From assembly GCA_002702655.1 (NCBI GenBank), contig PABB01000011.1, positions 1 to 64,000 on the forward strand: 64,000 bases of DNA, written 5' to 3'. Below the pieces are notes generated by a model. It saw nothing but the letters and a program-made list of their open reading frames with translations. It did not search any database and was not told the origin of the DNA. Positions 16,434 to 26,030 of this stretch are shown piece after piece (the stretch's first letter is position 1; every line of letters starts with the position of its first letter). Source of the stretch: Planctomycetaceae bacterium. GTDB taxonomy: Bacteria > Planctomycetota > Planctomycetia > Pirellulales > Lacipirellulaceae. Both the position numbers and the translations under genes were made by a program.

Positions 16434-19202
16434 TTGGCGGTTCGCATTTACGCACTCGCGAAGGAACTGAACGTCGACAGCAAAGAGCTGGTCGACGTCT
16501 GTAACCAGATTGGCATCCGGGGCAAGGGCTCTGCGCTGGCCAGTCTTGATGAAGATGAAGTGGTCAAATTGAAGGACCACTTCTCCAAACCGCAGGGCGG
16601 CGGCGCCGCGCCGCGCGGCGAGAACCAGGCCCCGCTGGCCCCCGAGCGGCCGCGCCAGCCGGCGCGCACCGGCAAGGTGCGGGTACTGCCCACTCCCAAA
16701 CCGGCGCAGCCTGAGCCGACGCCCGAGCCCGCATCCGAGGCTCCGCCGGAACCGGCGGAAGTCGGCGAAGCGCCGGCGACCGAAGAGGCCGCTGCGGAGG
16801 CGCCCGCTGTCGAGGAAACTTCCCCGCCAGAAGCCCCCGTCGAGGCGGCTCCCACGACGCCAGGTCCGCTGGCTGGCGTGATGCGGCGCGACGACTACAT
16901 CGGCCCCGGCGGCGCCAAGCCTGGCAAACCGCCGGTGCTTCCCGCCGACGGCAGCAAGCCCGGCGGCGGTGCGCCGCGCGGCGGCAAGCCGGCCGGCGGC
17001 AACCGGCCGCGTCCCGCGATCAAGCTGGCGCCGTTGCCGTCGAAGGAGCCGCCCAAGCCGGCCGCCAAAGCCAACGAACCGCCGGCTCAGAAGCCGGACA
17101 TGAAGCTGCCGGCCGACGCGCTCAAGGCGAGCAAAGCCGGCTCGAAGCCGTTGGCCGCCCATCTGCGCCGCCATGAGGACGCGCTAGAAAAAGAGAAAGC
17201 GGATCGCGCCGCGGAGACCGAACGCGGTCGCGGCGGTCGACGCGCTCGCGGCGGCAAAGACCGCAAAGACGGCGACGCCCCCATGCTGGGCGGACGCGAA
17301 CAGCGGCAACTCAACCGTCGTCGCGGCGGACGACGGGGCGACGACGACGGGCCCGCATTTCGGCCGTCGCGCCGCCTGACCAGAAGCCGGCGCAGCGGCG
17401 TCAACACCGCGGCGCCGCGGAAAGACGCCGTGCAGTTGCAGTTGCCCTGCACGGTGCGCGAGCTGTCCGAGGCGGCCGGCGTGCCCGCGGCGCAGATCCT
17501 GCGAATTCTGATGCAGGAAGGCGTCATGACGACCATCACGGCGGTGCTCGACCCGGAACTCACCGAGTTCATCGCGGCCGAGTTGGACGCCAACGTCGAA
17601 TTCATCGCCGAGAAGTCATTCGAGGACCAAACGCTCGAAGCCATTCTCCAGCAAGAGGATGATCCCGCCGACCTGCAACCCCGGGCGCCGGTCATCACGT
17701 TCCTGGGGCACGTCGACCACGGCAAGACGTCGCTGCTGGACAGCATCATCGGCATCAACGTGGTCAGCGGCGAAAGCGGGGGCATCACCCAGCACATCCG
17801 CGCTTACCAGGTCGACAAGGACGGTCGCAAGATTTCATTCGTCGATACGCCGGGCCACGAGGCGTTCACCGAAATGCGCGCCCGCGGCGCCAACGTGACC
17901 GACATCGCCGTGTTGGTCGTGGCGGCCGACGACGGCATCATGCCGCAGACCGAAGAAGCGATCAGCCATGCTCGCGCGGCCGAAGTGCCGATCGTCGTGG
18001 CGCTGAACAAGTGCGACCTGCCGGGCGTCGACATCAACCGCGCCATGCAGGGCCTGGCGGCCAATGATTTGCTGCCGGTCGAATGGGGCGGTGAAATCGA
18101 AGTCATCAAGACCAGCGCCATCACCGGCGAGGGGATCGACGATCTGCTGGAAACGCTGCTGACGGTGGCCGAACTGCACGAGTACAAAGCCAACCCGTCG
18201 CGCGCGGCCATTGGCACCTGCCTGGAGTCGCAGCAGGACGCCGATCAGGGCGTGATGTCGAAGGTGCTGGTTCGCAACGGCACGCTGCACGTGGGCGACG
18301 TGGTCGTCTGCGGCACCGCGTACGGCCGCGTCAAAGCGATGTACGACACCCTGCAGCCCCGCGAGCGTCATGAAGAAGCGGGTCCCAGCGTGCCGGTCAC
18401 GCTGTCGGGCCTCGACACGGCGCCGGGCGCCGGCGAGCATTTCTACGTGCTGGACGACATCGCCGCGGCTCGCGAAATCGCGGAAAACCGCGCCGACGCC
18501 GAACGCGACCGAGCGCTCAGCGGCGGCCCCGTGCATGTGACGCTGGAGAACCTGTTCGACCGCCTGGAAGGCGCCGACGAGGTGCAAACGCTCAACATCA
18601 TCCTGCGGGCCGATGTGCGCGGGTCGATCGAAGCGATCCAGAAAGAGTTGGGCAAGCTCGATCATCCCGAAGTCAAAGTCAAAATCCTGCAGGCCACGGT
18701 GGGCGGCGTGACCGAAGCCGACGTCACGCTCGCCGACGCGTCCGACGCGATCATCATCGGCTTCAACGTGGTGCCGGACGAAAAGGCCCGCGCACTGGCC
18801 GACGCCCGCGGCGTGCAAATTCGTCGCTACGAGATCATTTACAAGATCACTGAAGACCTGAAGGCCGCGCTGGAGGGCATGCTGAAGCCCGAAGAGCGCG
18901 AGATCGATCTGGGCCGTGCATTGGTGCAGCAGATCTTCAAGATCAGTCGCATTGGCACGGTGGCCGGGTGCCGCGTCCTGGCCGGCAAGGTCGAGCGCAA
19001 CGCCCGCGCCCGTTTGATTCGCGACAACACGATCGTGGGCGACTACGTCATCGACACGCTGCGACGCGAAAAGGACGACGCCAAGGAAGTTCGCGAAGGC
19101 ATGGAGTGCGGCATCAAGTTGGGCGGGTTCAACGACCTCAAAGAAGCCGACTTGCTGGAAGTGTATCGCGTCGAGGAAGTCGGCCGAACGTTCGACGATT
19201 GA
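16434..19202 (+). CDS. infB: Translation initiation factor IF-2
   Basis: A GTPase that brings initiator tRNA to the 30S subunit. The 922 residues have an N-terminal IF2 domain ([11 protein letters not shown], 1-50), a long Pro/Ala/Lys-rich linker, a second IF2-N domain (about 330-395), and a GTPase domain with G-H-V-D-H-G-K-T near 424, D-T-P-G-H-E near 470 and N-K-C-D near 523, then the usual C-terminal domains. The start chosen is TTG at 16434, because GGAGAG precedes it by six bases and the family motif M-A-V-R-I-Y follows; an in-frame ATG at 16398 would add 12 atypical residues. Confidence 0.96.
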   Translation: MAVRIYALAKELNVDSKELVDVCNQIGIRGKGSALASLDEDEVVKLKDHFSKPQGGGAAPRGENQAPLAPERPRQPARTGKVRVLPTPKPAQPEPTPEPASEAPPEPAEVGEAPATEEAAAEAPAVEETSPPEAPVEAAPTTPGPLAGVMRRDDYIGPGGAKPGKPPVLPADGSKPGGGAPRGGKPAGGNRPRPAIKLAPLPSKEPPKPAAKANEPPAQKPDMKLPADALKASKAGSKPLAAHLRRHEDALEKEKADRAAETERGRGGRRARGGKDRKDGDAPMLGGREQRQLNRRRGGRRGDDDGPAFRPSRRLTRSRRSGVNTAAPRKDAVQLQLPCTVRELSEAAGVPAAQILRILMQEGVMTTITAVLDPELTEFIAAELDANVEFIAEKSFEDQTLEAILQQEDDPADLQPRAPVITFLGHVDHGKTSLLDSIIGINVVSGESGGITQHIRAYQVDKDGRKISFVDTPGHEAFTEMRARGANVTDIAVLVVAADDGIMPQTEEAISHARAAEVPIVVALNKCDLPGVDINRAMQGLAANDLLPVEWGGEIEVIKTSAITGEGIDDLLETLLTVAELHEYKANPSRAAIGTCLESQQDADQGVMSKVLVRNGTLHVGDVVVCGTAYGRVKAMYDTLQPRERHEEAGPSVPVTLSGLDTAPGAGEHFYVLDDIAAAREIAENRADAERDRALSGGPVHVTLENLFDRLEGADEVQTLNIILRADVRGSIEAIQKELGKLDHPEVKVKILQATVGGVTEADVTLADASDAIIIGFNVVPDEKARALADARGVQIRRYEIIYKITEDLKAALEGMLKPEEREIDLGRALVQQIFKISRIGTVAGCRVLAGKVERNARARLIRDNTIVGDYVIDTLRREKDDAKEVREGMECGIKLGGFNDLKEADLLEVYRVEEVGRTFDD

Positions 19203-19287
19203 TCGCTCGCGTCCCCGGGCGGCGACCGCTCGGACCGTCCTCCCGCACCTTCCCCTTGGGGGCGACGTGCTCGCCCGCACCAGTGCC

Positions 19288-19704
19288 ATGAGTTCCCGCC
19301 GGACCCTCAAAGCCGCCGAAGCCATCCGCGAAGTCGTCAGCATGGCGATCCTGCGCGACTTGCGCGATCCCCGCATCGCCGGCGTGACCGTCACCTCCGT
19401 CGAGGTCGCGCCCGACATGCGGCAGGCCAAGGTCAACGTGTCGATCATGGGCAGCGATCAGCAGCAGAAGCTGTGCTTGCACGGCCTGCAAAGCGCCGCC
19501 GGCTTTCTGCAGCAGAAGGTGGCCGCTCGCATCGATACTCGCTACACGCCTCGGTTGACGTTCGTGCTCGACATGGGCGTGAAACGCTCCATTGAAATCG
19601 CTCGCCTGCTGGACGACGTCCTGCCGCCCGACGCCGAGTCGGACGAAGACGCCGATGACGGCGCCAACGAATCCGTCAGGGACGACGACGCAGCCGGCGC
19701 CTAA
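19288..19704 (+). CDS. rbfA: Ribosome-binding factor A
   Basis: Helps mature the 30S subunit and 16S rRNA 5' end. The 138 residues contain the KH-like core with [14 protein letters not shown] and [11 protein letters not shown], and end in an Asp/Glu-rich tail that is longer than usual. The ATG at 19288 (S-S-R-R-T-L-K-A) fits the family; a GTG at 19267 is possible. It follows infB by 85 bases, the common gene order, but truB does not follow. Confidence 0.93.
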   Translation: MSSRRTLKAAEAIREVVSMAILRDLRDPRIAGVTVTSVEVAPDMRQAKVNVSIMGSDQQQKLCLHGLQSAAGFLQQKVAARIDTRYTPRLTFVLDMGVKRSIEIARLLDDVLPPDAESDEDADDGANESVRDDDAAGA

Positions 19705-19770
19705 GCCGGCGCCGCTTGAACGTATTGAAACCGCAGTTCCGCATTCCATCGCATCACGCACTCACTGACT

Positions 19771-20760
19771 ATGGCCGCCAAGAATCGCGCGACGCTGATC
19801 AATCACGCGCTAAAAGTCGTCAAGAAGCACTTCAAACCGGCCGCGCCGCCCAAGGACCGGACGGTCTTGGACCACTTGATCGTGGCCTGCTGCGTCGAGA
19901 ACTCGCCGCAGGACGCCGCCGACAAGGTGTTCGATTCGCTCAAGACCGACTACTTCGACTGGAACGAAGTGCGGGTCAGTACGCTGCGCGAGCTGGCCGA
20001 CGTGATGAAGCCGCTGAACGACCCGGAGGAGTCGGCCACGCGACTGAAGCGCGTGCTGCAGAGCGTGTTCGAGACGCACTACAGCTACGATCTCGAGCCG
20101 ATGCGAAAGCAGAATCTTGGCCAGGCCGCCAAGCAGATCGAGAAGTACAACGGCAGCACGCCGTTCACAGTAGCCTACGTCACGCAACACGGCCTGGCGG
20201 GGCACGCCATCCCGGTGAGCCCCAGCCTGCTGGAGTGCTTCCGCATCGTGGGCATCGTCACTGACAACGAAGCGGCCAAGGGCCAGTCGCCCGGCTTGGA
20301 GCGGGCCGTTGCCAAGAGCAAGGGCGTCGAAGCGGCCAGCTTGCTTCATCAACTCGGCGTGGAATTTTTCCGCAGCCCGCTGGGGCCGAACATCCGCAAG
20401 CTGCTGCTGGAGATTGATCCCGACTGCAAGGAGCGCCTGCCGAAGCGTGCGGTGAAGGAGGCCGCCCCGGCGGCCGAGCCCGCCCCTCCGGCGAAGTCCG
20501 CATCGAAGCCGGCCAAGCCGAAGACCAGCGGCGGCAAAAAGCAGGCGGCGACCAAGACGCCGACCAAGAAGAAGCCAGCCGCTGCGGAGAAGAAGAAGCC
20601 GGCAGCCAAGACCAGCGGAGCCAAAAAGGCGCCGGCGAAGAAAAAGGTCGCCAAGAAGAAAGCGGCCGTGAAAAAGAAGGCGAGCAAAACCTCCGCGACG
20701 GCGAAGAAGAAAAAGAAGAAGACGCCGACCAAGAAGGGCGCCAAGCGCAAGCCGCGCTAA
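19771..20760 (+). CDS. Endonuclease III-like protein with H1-like tail
   Basis: Residues 25-190 resemble the HhH-GPD fold of endonuclease III (L-I-V-A-C-C-V-E-N-S-P near the front; Y-N-G-S-T-P-F-T-V-A-Y-V for the hairpin; H-A-I-P-V-S-P-S-L-L-E-C for the catalytic strand). Aligned by eye, the catalytic Lys of G-V-G-R-K-T is Phe and the catalytic Asp of V-D-T-H is Ser, and the four-Cys iron-sulphur cluster is missing. Residues about 225-329 form a Lys/Ala/Pro-rich tail like eukaryotic histone H1. It is thus probably a DNA-binding protein derived from a glycosylase, not a repair enzyme. It lies between rbfA and the YebC gene, all on one strand. Confidence 0.75.
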   Translation: MAAKNRATLINHALKVVKKHFKPAAPPKDRTVLDHLIVACCVENSPQDAADKVFDSLKTDYFDWNEVRVSTLRELADVMKPLNDPEESATRLKRVLQSVFETHYSYDLEPMRKQNLGQAAKQIEKYNGSTPFTVAYVTQHGLAGHAIPVSPSLLECFRIVGIVTDNEAAKGQSPGLERAVAKSKGVEAASLLHQLGVEFFRSPLGPNIRKLLLEIDPDCKERLPKRAVKEAAPAAEPAPPAKSASKPAKPKTSGGKKQAATKTPTKKKPAAAEKKKPAAKTSGAKKAPAKKKVAKKKAAVKKKASKTSATAKKKKKKTPTKKGAKRKPR

Positions 20761-20846
20761 CGCGCCAGACGGCAACCCATTCGACCGCCGCGTCGGGCCG
20801 CCCGCCGCCCGTTCCTCTCTCCCGCGACTCAAGACGCTGATCAGCC

Positions 20847-21593
20847 ATGGCAGGACATTCCCACTGGGCAAACATCGCTCACAAGAAGTCGGCGATTGAC
20901 GCCAAGCGCGGCAAGCTGTGGAGCAAGCTCTCCAAGGCAATCATCGTCGCGGCCAAGCACGGCGGCGGCGACCCGGAAACGAATCTCAAGCTCCGCTACG
21001 CGATCAACGACGCCAAAGCGGTCAGCATGCCCAAAGACAACATCGAGCGCGCCATCAAAAAAGGAACCGGCGAACTCGACGGCGGCAACCTCGAGTCCGT
21101 GCTCTACGAAGGCCACGGCCCCAGCGGCGTCGCGGTGATGTGCGAGATTCTCACCGACAATCGCAACCGCACGGCCCCCGAGGTGCGCAAGATTTTTGAA
21201 CTCAACGGCGGCAAGCTGGGCGCCACGGGCTGCGCCGCGTGGATGTTCGACCGCAAGGGCATCGTACGAATCGACGACGACAAGACGAACGAAGAGTCGC
21301 TGCTGGAGTTGGGCATGGAGGCGGGGGCCGACGACGTCCGCCATGAAGGCAGCCAGTTCGAGATGATCACCAGCACCGAGGCGTTCAATGACGTCTGCGA
21401 CGCCGTCGAGGCGTCCGGCCTGGAAATCGAGTCGCGCGAGATCGCCTGGGTTCCCAAAGACAGCGTCGAACTGGGCGGAGACGACGCCCGCAAAGTGCTC
21501 AAAATGATGGAAGCGCTCGACGACCACGACGACGTGCAGTCGGTCGCAGCGAACTTCGAGATTCCCGACGAAGTGCTGGCGGAGATTGAGTAA
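20847..21593 (+). CDS. YebC/PmpR family protein
   Basis: The family includes transcriptional regulators and, as shown for some members, ribosome-associated factors that relieve stalling at proline stretches. The 248 residues begin with the signature A-G-H-S-H-W-A-N-I-A-H-K-K and contain Y-E-G-H-G-P-S-G-V-A-V and T-D-N-R-N-R-T. Length and start are typical. It is 86 bases downstream of the endonuclease III-like gene, probably in one operon. A word hairpin at 21599-21680 separates it from the convergent cytochrome gene. Confidence 0.95.
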   Translation: MAGHSHWANIAHKKSAIDAKRGKLWSKLSKAIIVAAKHGGGDPETNLKLRYAINDAKAVSMPKDNIERAIKKGTGELDGGNLESVLYEGHGPSGVAVMCEILTDNRNRTAPEVRKIFELNGGKLGATGCAAWMFDRKGIVRIDDDKTNEESLLELGMEAGADDVRHEGSQFEMITSTEAFNDVCDAVEASGLEIESREIAWVPKDSVELGGDDARKVLKMMEALDDHDDVQSVAANFEIPDEVLAEIE

Positions 21594-21598
21594 GCGTC

Positions 21599-21680
21599 CG
21601 TGGTCCGTCGTCAATTGTCAGTTGTGCGGTGATCTGACGCACGGCTACCAGCAGCTGACGACTGACAACGGACCACTGAC
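21599..21680. repeat. Intergenic word hairpin, GTCCGTCGTCA word
   Basis: The left arm GTGGTCCGTCGTCAATTGTC (from 21600) pairs imperfectly with the right arm at 21652-21680 (CTGACGACTGACAACGGACC). It lies between two convergent genes, where it may also act as a terminator. Confidence 0.65.
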
Positions 21681-21688
21681 AACCCGCT

Positions 21689-23257
21689 TCAATCCACCCC
21701 GTAGTGCTCGACTTCCGGCCAGTATTCCTGGAAGTCAAAGTCAGGGCTGTTGTCCAGGTCGTGGCATTCCATGCAATTCTTGACGACCGGTCCCAGGACC
21801 TGTCCTTCCATGTTGCCTTCGTTGTCGACCAGTCGCAGCCGCATGTCCTCGCGGAGCTTGTCGATCTGCTCTTCGGTGGCGTCCACGTCGCCGCTTTCGG
21901 CCGCCACGTGAGCGGCGCCGGGGCCGTGGCAGTTCTCGCAGCCTTGATGGAACATCTGGGGCGTTTCTTCAACGCCAAAATACCCCGACGAATACGGGTA
22001 GTACTTCTGCGGATTCCACCCGACGACGTGGCAACTGACGCACTCGGGATCGAAATGCCGCGGCGGGTCGAGATTCCGCAGCGTGTCGAGCGCGTGGGCG
22101 TGAGGCGTCTCTTCAAAGACTTCGGTCGCTTCGGTGTGGCAATCGGCGCACGCGGCTGAGCCGATGAACTCGCCGTCCGGATGCGGGGTGCCCTTGAGCC
22201 CCAAGCCAGCGAACGTGAGCAGCTTCAGCTCCTCCTGGTAATCGACCATCTTCTGCTGCATCTCGGGAGCGTCGGAGAATCGCACATCCAGCGGCACGCG
22301 CTGGTATCGCATGGGCGTTTGGGCGTCGTTGAAGTACAAGCCCACCACGACTGCGTACATGCCTTTGTGGCCCGCGTCGATGAGCATGGCCGTGCTGCCG
22401 TCGATCTTGCCAGGCAGCGCCGGCGGCTCCTCAGCCCCCCCGGCGGTGGCCACGTACTGAAACTGCGGGAACTGCACCGCGAGCTCGCGGGCTTCTTGCG
22501 GCGTACCATGGACCAGCAGCACTTGCAGATCGCAATTCTCGGCGTTGAGCTTCGGCGATACCTCGACCAGCGCCTGGCCGGGCTCTTTGACTTCAATGTC
22601 AGCGGACTTGGCGATCTCTTCGCAGTGCTTCGCCCCCAGGACGCTGGTCACGCCAATGCGCTTGCCGCCCGCTTCGATCACGCGGTAGTCAGCGGTCATG
22701 CCGCTGTCGAAACCGTAGATGCCCACGTTGGCTGCGACGAAGGGGTTTTTCTCCGGATCAAGATTCGCCAGGGCGAAGGCGACCGCGTCGGCGTTGAGCT
22801 GCAGCTCCTGGGGACCCAACCCGATTGCCGAGTATCCCATCTGAACCAAGCCGGCAGCGACAAAGCGAAATTTGATCTCAGCTTGCGGTCCCAACCGCTT
22901 CGTCAGACCGCCCACGTCGAACAGCGCAACAGGCCAGCCCTGTTTCTGAAGGCCCTCGATCATTGCCATGCGGCGTTTCAAGCCGCCTTTTTGATTTTCC
23001 AGGCCCGAGCAGCCGCACGGTTCCATGTAGCCGTCCAATTCGCCAGTAAACACCAGCGCCAAGTCCGGTTTGGGCCAGTCGACGAAGATGGGACCGTTCA
23101 CTTCGATCGGGTCGATCGTCGAACTTCCGCTGGCCACCAGAGTCACCGGAGCCGTCAGCGGCAGTTGCGACGGGCGCGTCGCGTAAACCACGAAGGTCAG
23201 CAGTACGGTCAGGGCTAGAAACAAGCCTCCCCAGAGGCGACGAAAGGTGCGATCCAT
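21689..23257 (-). CDS. Tetrahaem cytochrome c with nucleotidase-like domain
   Basis: Likely an exported, membrane-anchored electron-transfer protein. The 522 residues start with a membrane anchor (about 10-27). Residues 60-330 resemble a 5'-nucleotidase/metallophosphatase-like domain that opens with L-A-L-V-F-T-G-E-L-D-G and carries C-G-C-S-G-L-E-N-Q-K-G-G. The C-terminal part has four CxxCH haem sites: C-A-D-C-H (about 369), C-V-S-C-H (405), C-E-N-C-H (440) and C-M-E-C-H (495), in a cytochrome c554-like spacing. It follows the DUF1573 gene by 144 bases; the pairing suggests a shared exported redox role. The substrate is unknown. Confidence 0.85.
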   Translation of the reverse strand: MDRTFRRLWGGLFLALTVLLTFVVYATRPSQLPLTAPVTLVASGSSTIDPIEVNGPIFVDWPKPDLALVFTGELDGYMEPCGCSGLENQKGGLKRRMAMIEGLQKQGWPVALFDVGGLTKRLGPQAEIKFRFVAAGLVQMGYSAIGLGPQELQLNADAVAFALANLDPEKNPFVAANVGIYGFDSGMTADYRVIEAGGKRIGVTSVLGAKHCEEIAKSADIEVKEPGQALVEVSPKLNAENCDLQVLLVHGTPQEARELAVQFPQFQYVATAGGAEEPPALPGKIDGSTAMLIDAGHKGMYAVVVGLYFNDAQTPMRYQRVPLDVRFSDAPEMQQKMVDYQEELKLLTFAGLGLKGTPHPDGEFIGSAACADCHTEATEVFEETPHAHALDTLRNLDPPRHFDPECVSCHVVGWNPQKYYPYSSGYFGVEETPQMFHQGCENCHGPGAAHVAAESGDVDATEEQIDKLREDMRLRLVDNEGNMEGQVLGPVVKNCMECHDLDNSPDFDFQEYWPEVEHYGVD

Positions 23258-23401
23258 TGTCGGTGTATCTCTACTGGAAAACAGAAGTTGCGAGCTGTGA
23301 ATTACGGGCGAGACAAGCAGCGGGCAAAGGCGGATTCGGCCCTGCCGCCCCGACCCGCAATCGTACCGACTGGCGCGGCGGGAAGCTACGTCGTTCCGCC
23401 C

Positions 23402-24595
23402 CTACGGCGTGACGCGGAACTGCACCCGCATGCGGAATTCCGGGGCGTCCGGCACGGTCGATTTCAGGACGATTAGCCCGTCGCCGCCGTGATCCTCGCC
23501 CATCCGGACCATGGGACGAGCCCCCTTTGGGATGGACACTTTCAGCGGGTATTGCCTCAGCTCGCCCCGCAATTGCTTGGGCGCGCCCAATTCCGCCTGC
23601 AGCGGTTCGGGACTGACCTCGGCAATCTGCAGTTCGCCCTGCGCCGCCAGATCGCCGCGGACATTGACCAGCAGATCGACCTCGCCGCCGGATTGGGCGG
23701 AGATCGTCGGCATTCGCAACACGCCCCGTTCGCGGGTCCAACCGACCCCGTAGATCGACACTTCGCCCCGCACCAGCACGAAGGCGGGCACAACCAGCTC
23801 GGGGGCCTTCTTGAGATTTGTCTTCAGATGCAGCCCGCTGAAAAACTGGCCGATGACGCCGTTCGGGTGGTACTCCACACGAACGCGAGCCGCGGCCGAC
23901 GCGTCCTCGGGCAGATCCTCCTTGGCGACGGGCTCCACGGTCACCGTGGTCCGCGCGGCGAAGTCGGGGTCGTCGAACTCATACGACTCGATCACGACCT
24001 CTGGCTCCATGTAGGCAACGACCAGGATCTCGGCCGTGCCGGTCTCGGCGACCGGTACCGCTTCGAACCGCAGCAGCGGCGGCTGCAGGGTCGTCGACTC
24101 GACCACGTCGCCTTCGACGATCAATTCAATCCGCGAATGCGCCGGATCGTTGGTGTTGAACGTGCCGCCATGACGGAAGGGCCCCGCGGCGGTCTTCGCT
24201 TCCCATTCCAATGCCGCCACGGCAGAGTCGCCCGGGGCCACGTCGATCTCGGCGCCGGGCTCGACCTCCTTGCCGTTCAACTCGACCTTGGTGCACTTGC
24301 AGGTGTGACTGACGTAGTCGATCGACAGCGTTGCCTCGCCTGTGTTGCGAATCTCGAACTCGTGCCGCATTTTCGTGCCGCGTTCCATCTTGTCGAAATG
24401 GAACGTCGATTCATCGACGACAGCCCGCGGGCCGTCGGCAGGCGCCGCGTCGGATTGCGGCTCGTCGACGGGTTGCGGCGTGGCTGAGGGCGTCACGTGA
24501 AACGCCCACGGGCGAGCGTCGTAGTACCCCAACGCCGCGCCCAGGCCGACGCCGGCGACAAGCGAAATCACAATCAGCGGAAGCAAACGTTTCAT
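23402..24595 (-). CDS. DUF1573 domain protein, exported
   Basis: 397 residues with an N-terminal signal or anchor (K-R-L-L-P-L-I-V-I-S-L-V-A-G-V-G-L-G). The DUF1573 region near 60-160 has the characteristic F-E-I-R-N-T-G-E-A-T-L and C-K-C-T, an Ig-like beta fold common in Bacteroidota and Planctomycetota exported proteins. The rest is also beta-rich. The molecular role is not known. The ATG at 24595 starts the signal sequence; the frame upstream to 24679 runs through a tandem repeat and is unlikely. It precedes the cytochrome gene on the same strand. Confidence 0.85.
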   Translation of the reverse strand: MKRLLPLIVISLVAGVGLGAALGYYDARPWAFHVTPSATPQPVDEPQSDAAPADGPRAVVDESTFHFDKMERGTKMRHEFEIRNTGEATLSIDYVSHTCKCTKVELNGKEVEPGAEIDVAPGDSAVAALEWEAKTAAGPFRHGGTFNTNDPAHSRIELIVEGDVVESTTLQPPLLRFEAVPVAETGTAEILVVAYMEPEVVIESYEFDDPDFAARTTVTVEPVAKEDLPEDASAAARVRVEYHPNGVIGQFFSGLHLKTNLKKAPELVVPAFVLVRGEVSIYGVGWTRERGVLRMPTISAQSGGEVDLLVNVRGDLAAQGELQIAEVSPEPLQAELGAPKQLRGELRQYPLKVSIPKGARPMVRMGEDHGGDGLIVLKSTVPDAPEFRMRVQFRVTP

Positions 24596-24649
24596 AGGGC
24601 AACGCGGTCCGTTGGTTTCGAAACGAGGGGCAAGCGGCCGTCGACAAAA

Positions 24650-24690
24650 CGCCAAAGCGGCAAAGCGGCAAAGCGGCAAAGCGGCAAGCG
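24650..24690. repeat. Short tandem repeat, unit GCAAAGCG
   Basis: About four and a half copies of an 8-base unit (CCAAAGCGG-CAAAGCGG and so on). Located between the DUF4416 and DUF1573 genes. Confidence 0.8.
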
Positions 24691-24710
24691 ACTTGGCCGA
24701 ACGTTTCAGT

Positions 24711-25274
24711 TTACGAGCCGCCGCCGCCGGGCGTCAAACTGCCCCCGCCGCCGCCGCGGAGCAGTTCCCGGCACTGCGAAAAGAACTCCTGAAAGTCGTC
24801 GCGGCGATAGTCGGGATAGGTCCACGGATGCGGCTGCCACTGGCGACTGCGGTAGCTGAGCGTCACCTCGGCATAGATCCCCTGGCCCAGGTAGATCCGG
24901 TGGGCGTGGTCCTTGGTACTCCCCAGCACGAGCTTGGCAAGCGTGAGGTATCCGGGGTCGAGATTCAGCGGCCGCGACTCGGGATGGCCGGCCGCCGCGG
25001 CGTACTCGGCTTCCCACGCGTTGGTCGCCCGCTTGATCGCCGGCAGCCGCCCGGGATCGATCAGCGGAGCGTGGACCCAGAATTGCTTCTTCAGATCGCC
25101 GCCCATCTCCGCGGCGTAGTAGTCGGTCTCGGTGAAATCGAACGCCGGGCTGGTGGCGGCCAACGGGCCGAAATCACCGGCTGCGCGGTCGCGCGCCCAG
25201 TCGAGCGCCGCCGCGTAGCGACTGCTGGCGGCGACGAGCAGCAGGGCCGGTTGAGGGGAGTGGATGGCGCCCAT
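24711..25274 (-). CDS. DUF4416 family protein
   Basis: 187 residues of the uncharacterised DUF4416 family: F-D-F-T-E-T-D-Y-Y, N-L-D-P-G-Y-L-T-L-A-K-L-V-L-G-S-T-K-D-H-A-H-R-I and W-T-Y-P-D-Y-R match the family pattern. It is a soluble protein; the conserved acidic and histidine residues suggest metal or nucleotide binding, but no reaction is established. It ends with a Gly-rich tail G-G-G-G-G-S-x4-G-G-G-G-S, which is unusual. It is separated from DUF1573 by the tandem repeat. Confidence 0.85.
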   Translation of the reverse strand: MGAIHSPQPALLLVAASSRYAAALDWARDRAAGDFGPLAATSPAFDFTETDYYAAEMGGDLKKQFWVHAPLIDPGRLPAIKRATNAWEAEYAAAAGHPESRPLNLDPGYLTLAKLVLGSTKDHAHRIYLGQGIYAEVTLSYRSRQWQPHPWTYPDYRRDDFQEFFSQCRELLRGGGGGSLTPGGGGS

Positions 25275-25305
25275 GGTTTGTTGTGTTTGGCAGGGGCGGA
25301 CCGAA

Positions 25306-25334
25306 GCGTCCCGGACCGCGTGGCGGTCCGGCTA
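25306..25334 (+). repeat. REP element, type A, copy 1
   Basis: A hairpin with stem CCGGACCGC/GCGGTCCGG-like pairing around GTG, flanked by GCGTC on the left and CTA on the right. See the finding on REP elements around the RAYT gene. Confidence 0.8.
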
Positions 25335-25362
25335 ATGTCTGAAGTCTGTATCAGCGCACCAC

Positions 25363-25392
25363 TAGCCGGAGGGCCACCGCCCTCCGGGACGC
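25363..25392 (-). repeat. REP element, type B, copy 1
   Basis: The inverted counterpart of type A. Read on the minus strand it is the same element, but with the stem bases CC/GG exchanged for GG/CC, so pairing is kept. It carries one extra base in the loop compared with copy 2. Confidence 0.8.
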
Positions 25393-25405
25393 GCGAGTCG
25401 ACGGC

Positions 25406-25888
25406 CTACAAAAAGTATCCACGCTCAGGCAACCACTTCCACCCCGTATGCTTAGGGAGGTACTCCGTGCGCAGGTGGTCGAAGTGCCGTCGATCGCGGA
25501 CCTGCTTGCGGCTGCCGCCTTCGGCAAGCCAATTGCGCCGACCGAACTCGGCGTTCAACGCGCGCGTGACCGAGCCTTTCAACAGGGCTCGCATCTTCAC
25601 GGCATCACGACTATCGCGCCAGCTCAGGAGCGCATGCACGTGGGTCCTATCGGTTGCCATCGCGTGCATGTTGAACCGCTGCGGCTGTTGCGAGTCGAGC
25701 AGCGCGGCAATCGCCGCTCTCTGCAGCGCCCCGTTTAGCACAACTGGCGACTCGGCCATGTCGCGGCGGTAAAGCTTCGCCACGTGCGTGTCCGCCGGAA
25801 TGATGCCGCGATCGCGGCGGACGTAGCCGCGCCGGCGATCGGGCAGCCACGAACCGTACGCGTGGTAAGTGAAGAGGTAGCAGGGCAT
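25406..25888 (-). CDS. REP-associated tyrosine transposase (RAYT)
   Basis: A Y1/HUH-type transposase of the single-copy class that handles REP hairpins. The 160 residues show the H-x-H motif (T-H-V-H-A-L-L-S-W) for metal binding, and a C-terminal segment F-D-H-L-R-T-E-Y-L-P-K-H-T-G-W-K-W whose Tyr is the likely nucleophile. The gene is framed by two REP pairs (25306-25392 and 25908-26059), exactly as expected for a RAYT. The start ATG at 25888 lies 19 bases from the nearest REP. It appears intact. Confidence 0.88.
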   Translation of the reverse strand: MPCYLFTYHAYGSWLPDRRRGYVRRDRGIIPADTHVAKLYRRDMAESPVVLNGALQRAAIAALLDSQQPQRFNMHAMATDRTHVHALLSWRDSRDAVKMRALLKGSVTRALNAEFGRRNWLAEGGSRKQVRDRRHFDHLRTEYLPKHTGWKWLPERGYFL

Positions 25889-25907
25889 GGCGAGGCTCCT
25901 GCGCGCG

Positions 25908-25936
25908 GCGTCCCGGACCGCGTGGCGGTCCGGCTA
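25908..25936 (+). repeat. REP element, type A, copy 2
   Basis: Identical over 29 bases to the copy at 25306-25334. It lies 20 bases upstream of the RAYT start codon. Confidence 0.85.
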
Positions 25937-26030
25937 GGGGGAGAACTCTTGCAGCGACCACATGTATACGCATATACATCATTCAGTGCAAGCAGATTCT
26001 CCCCGCGTTTCCAGCTGGAGCAGTGCCCAC

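Noticed and set aside
17835-19448. Open frame of 537 codons antisense to infB and rbfA
   Set aside because: No recognisable motif, and composition matches reverse-strand shadow frames.
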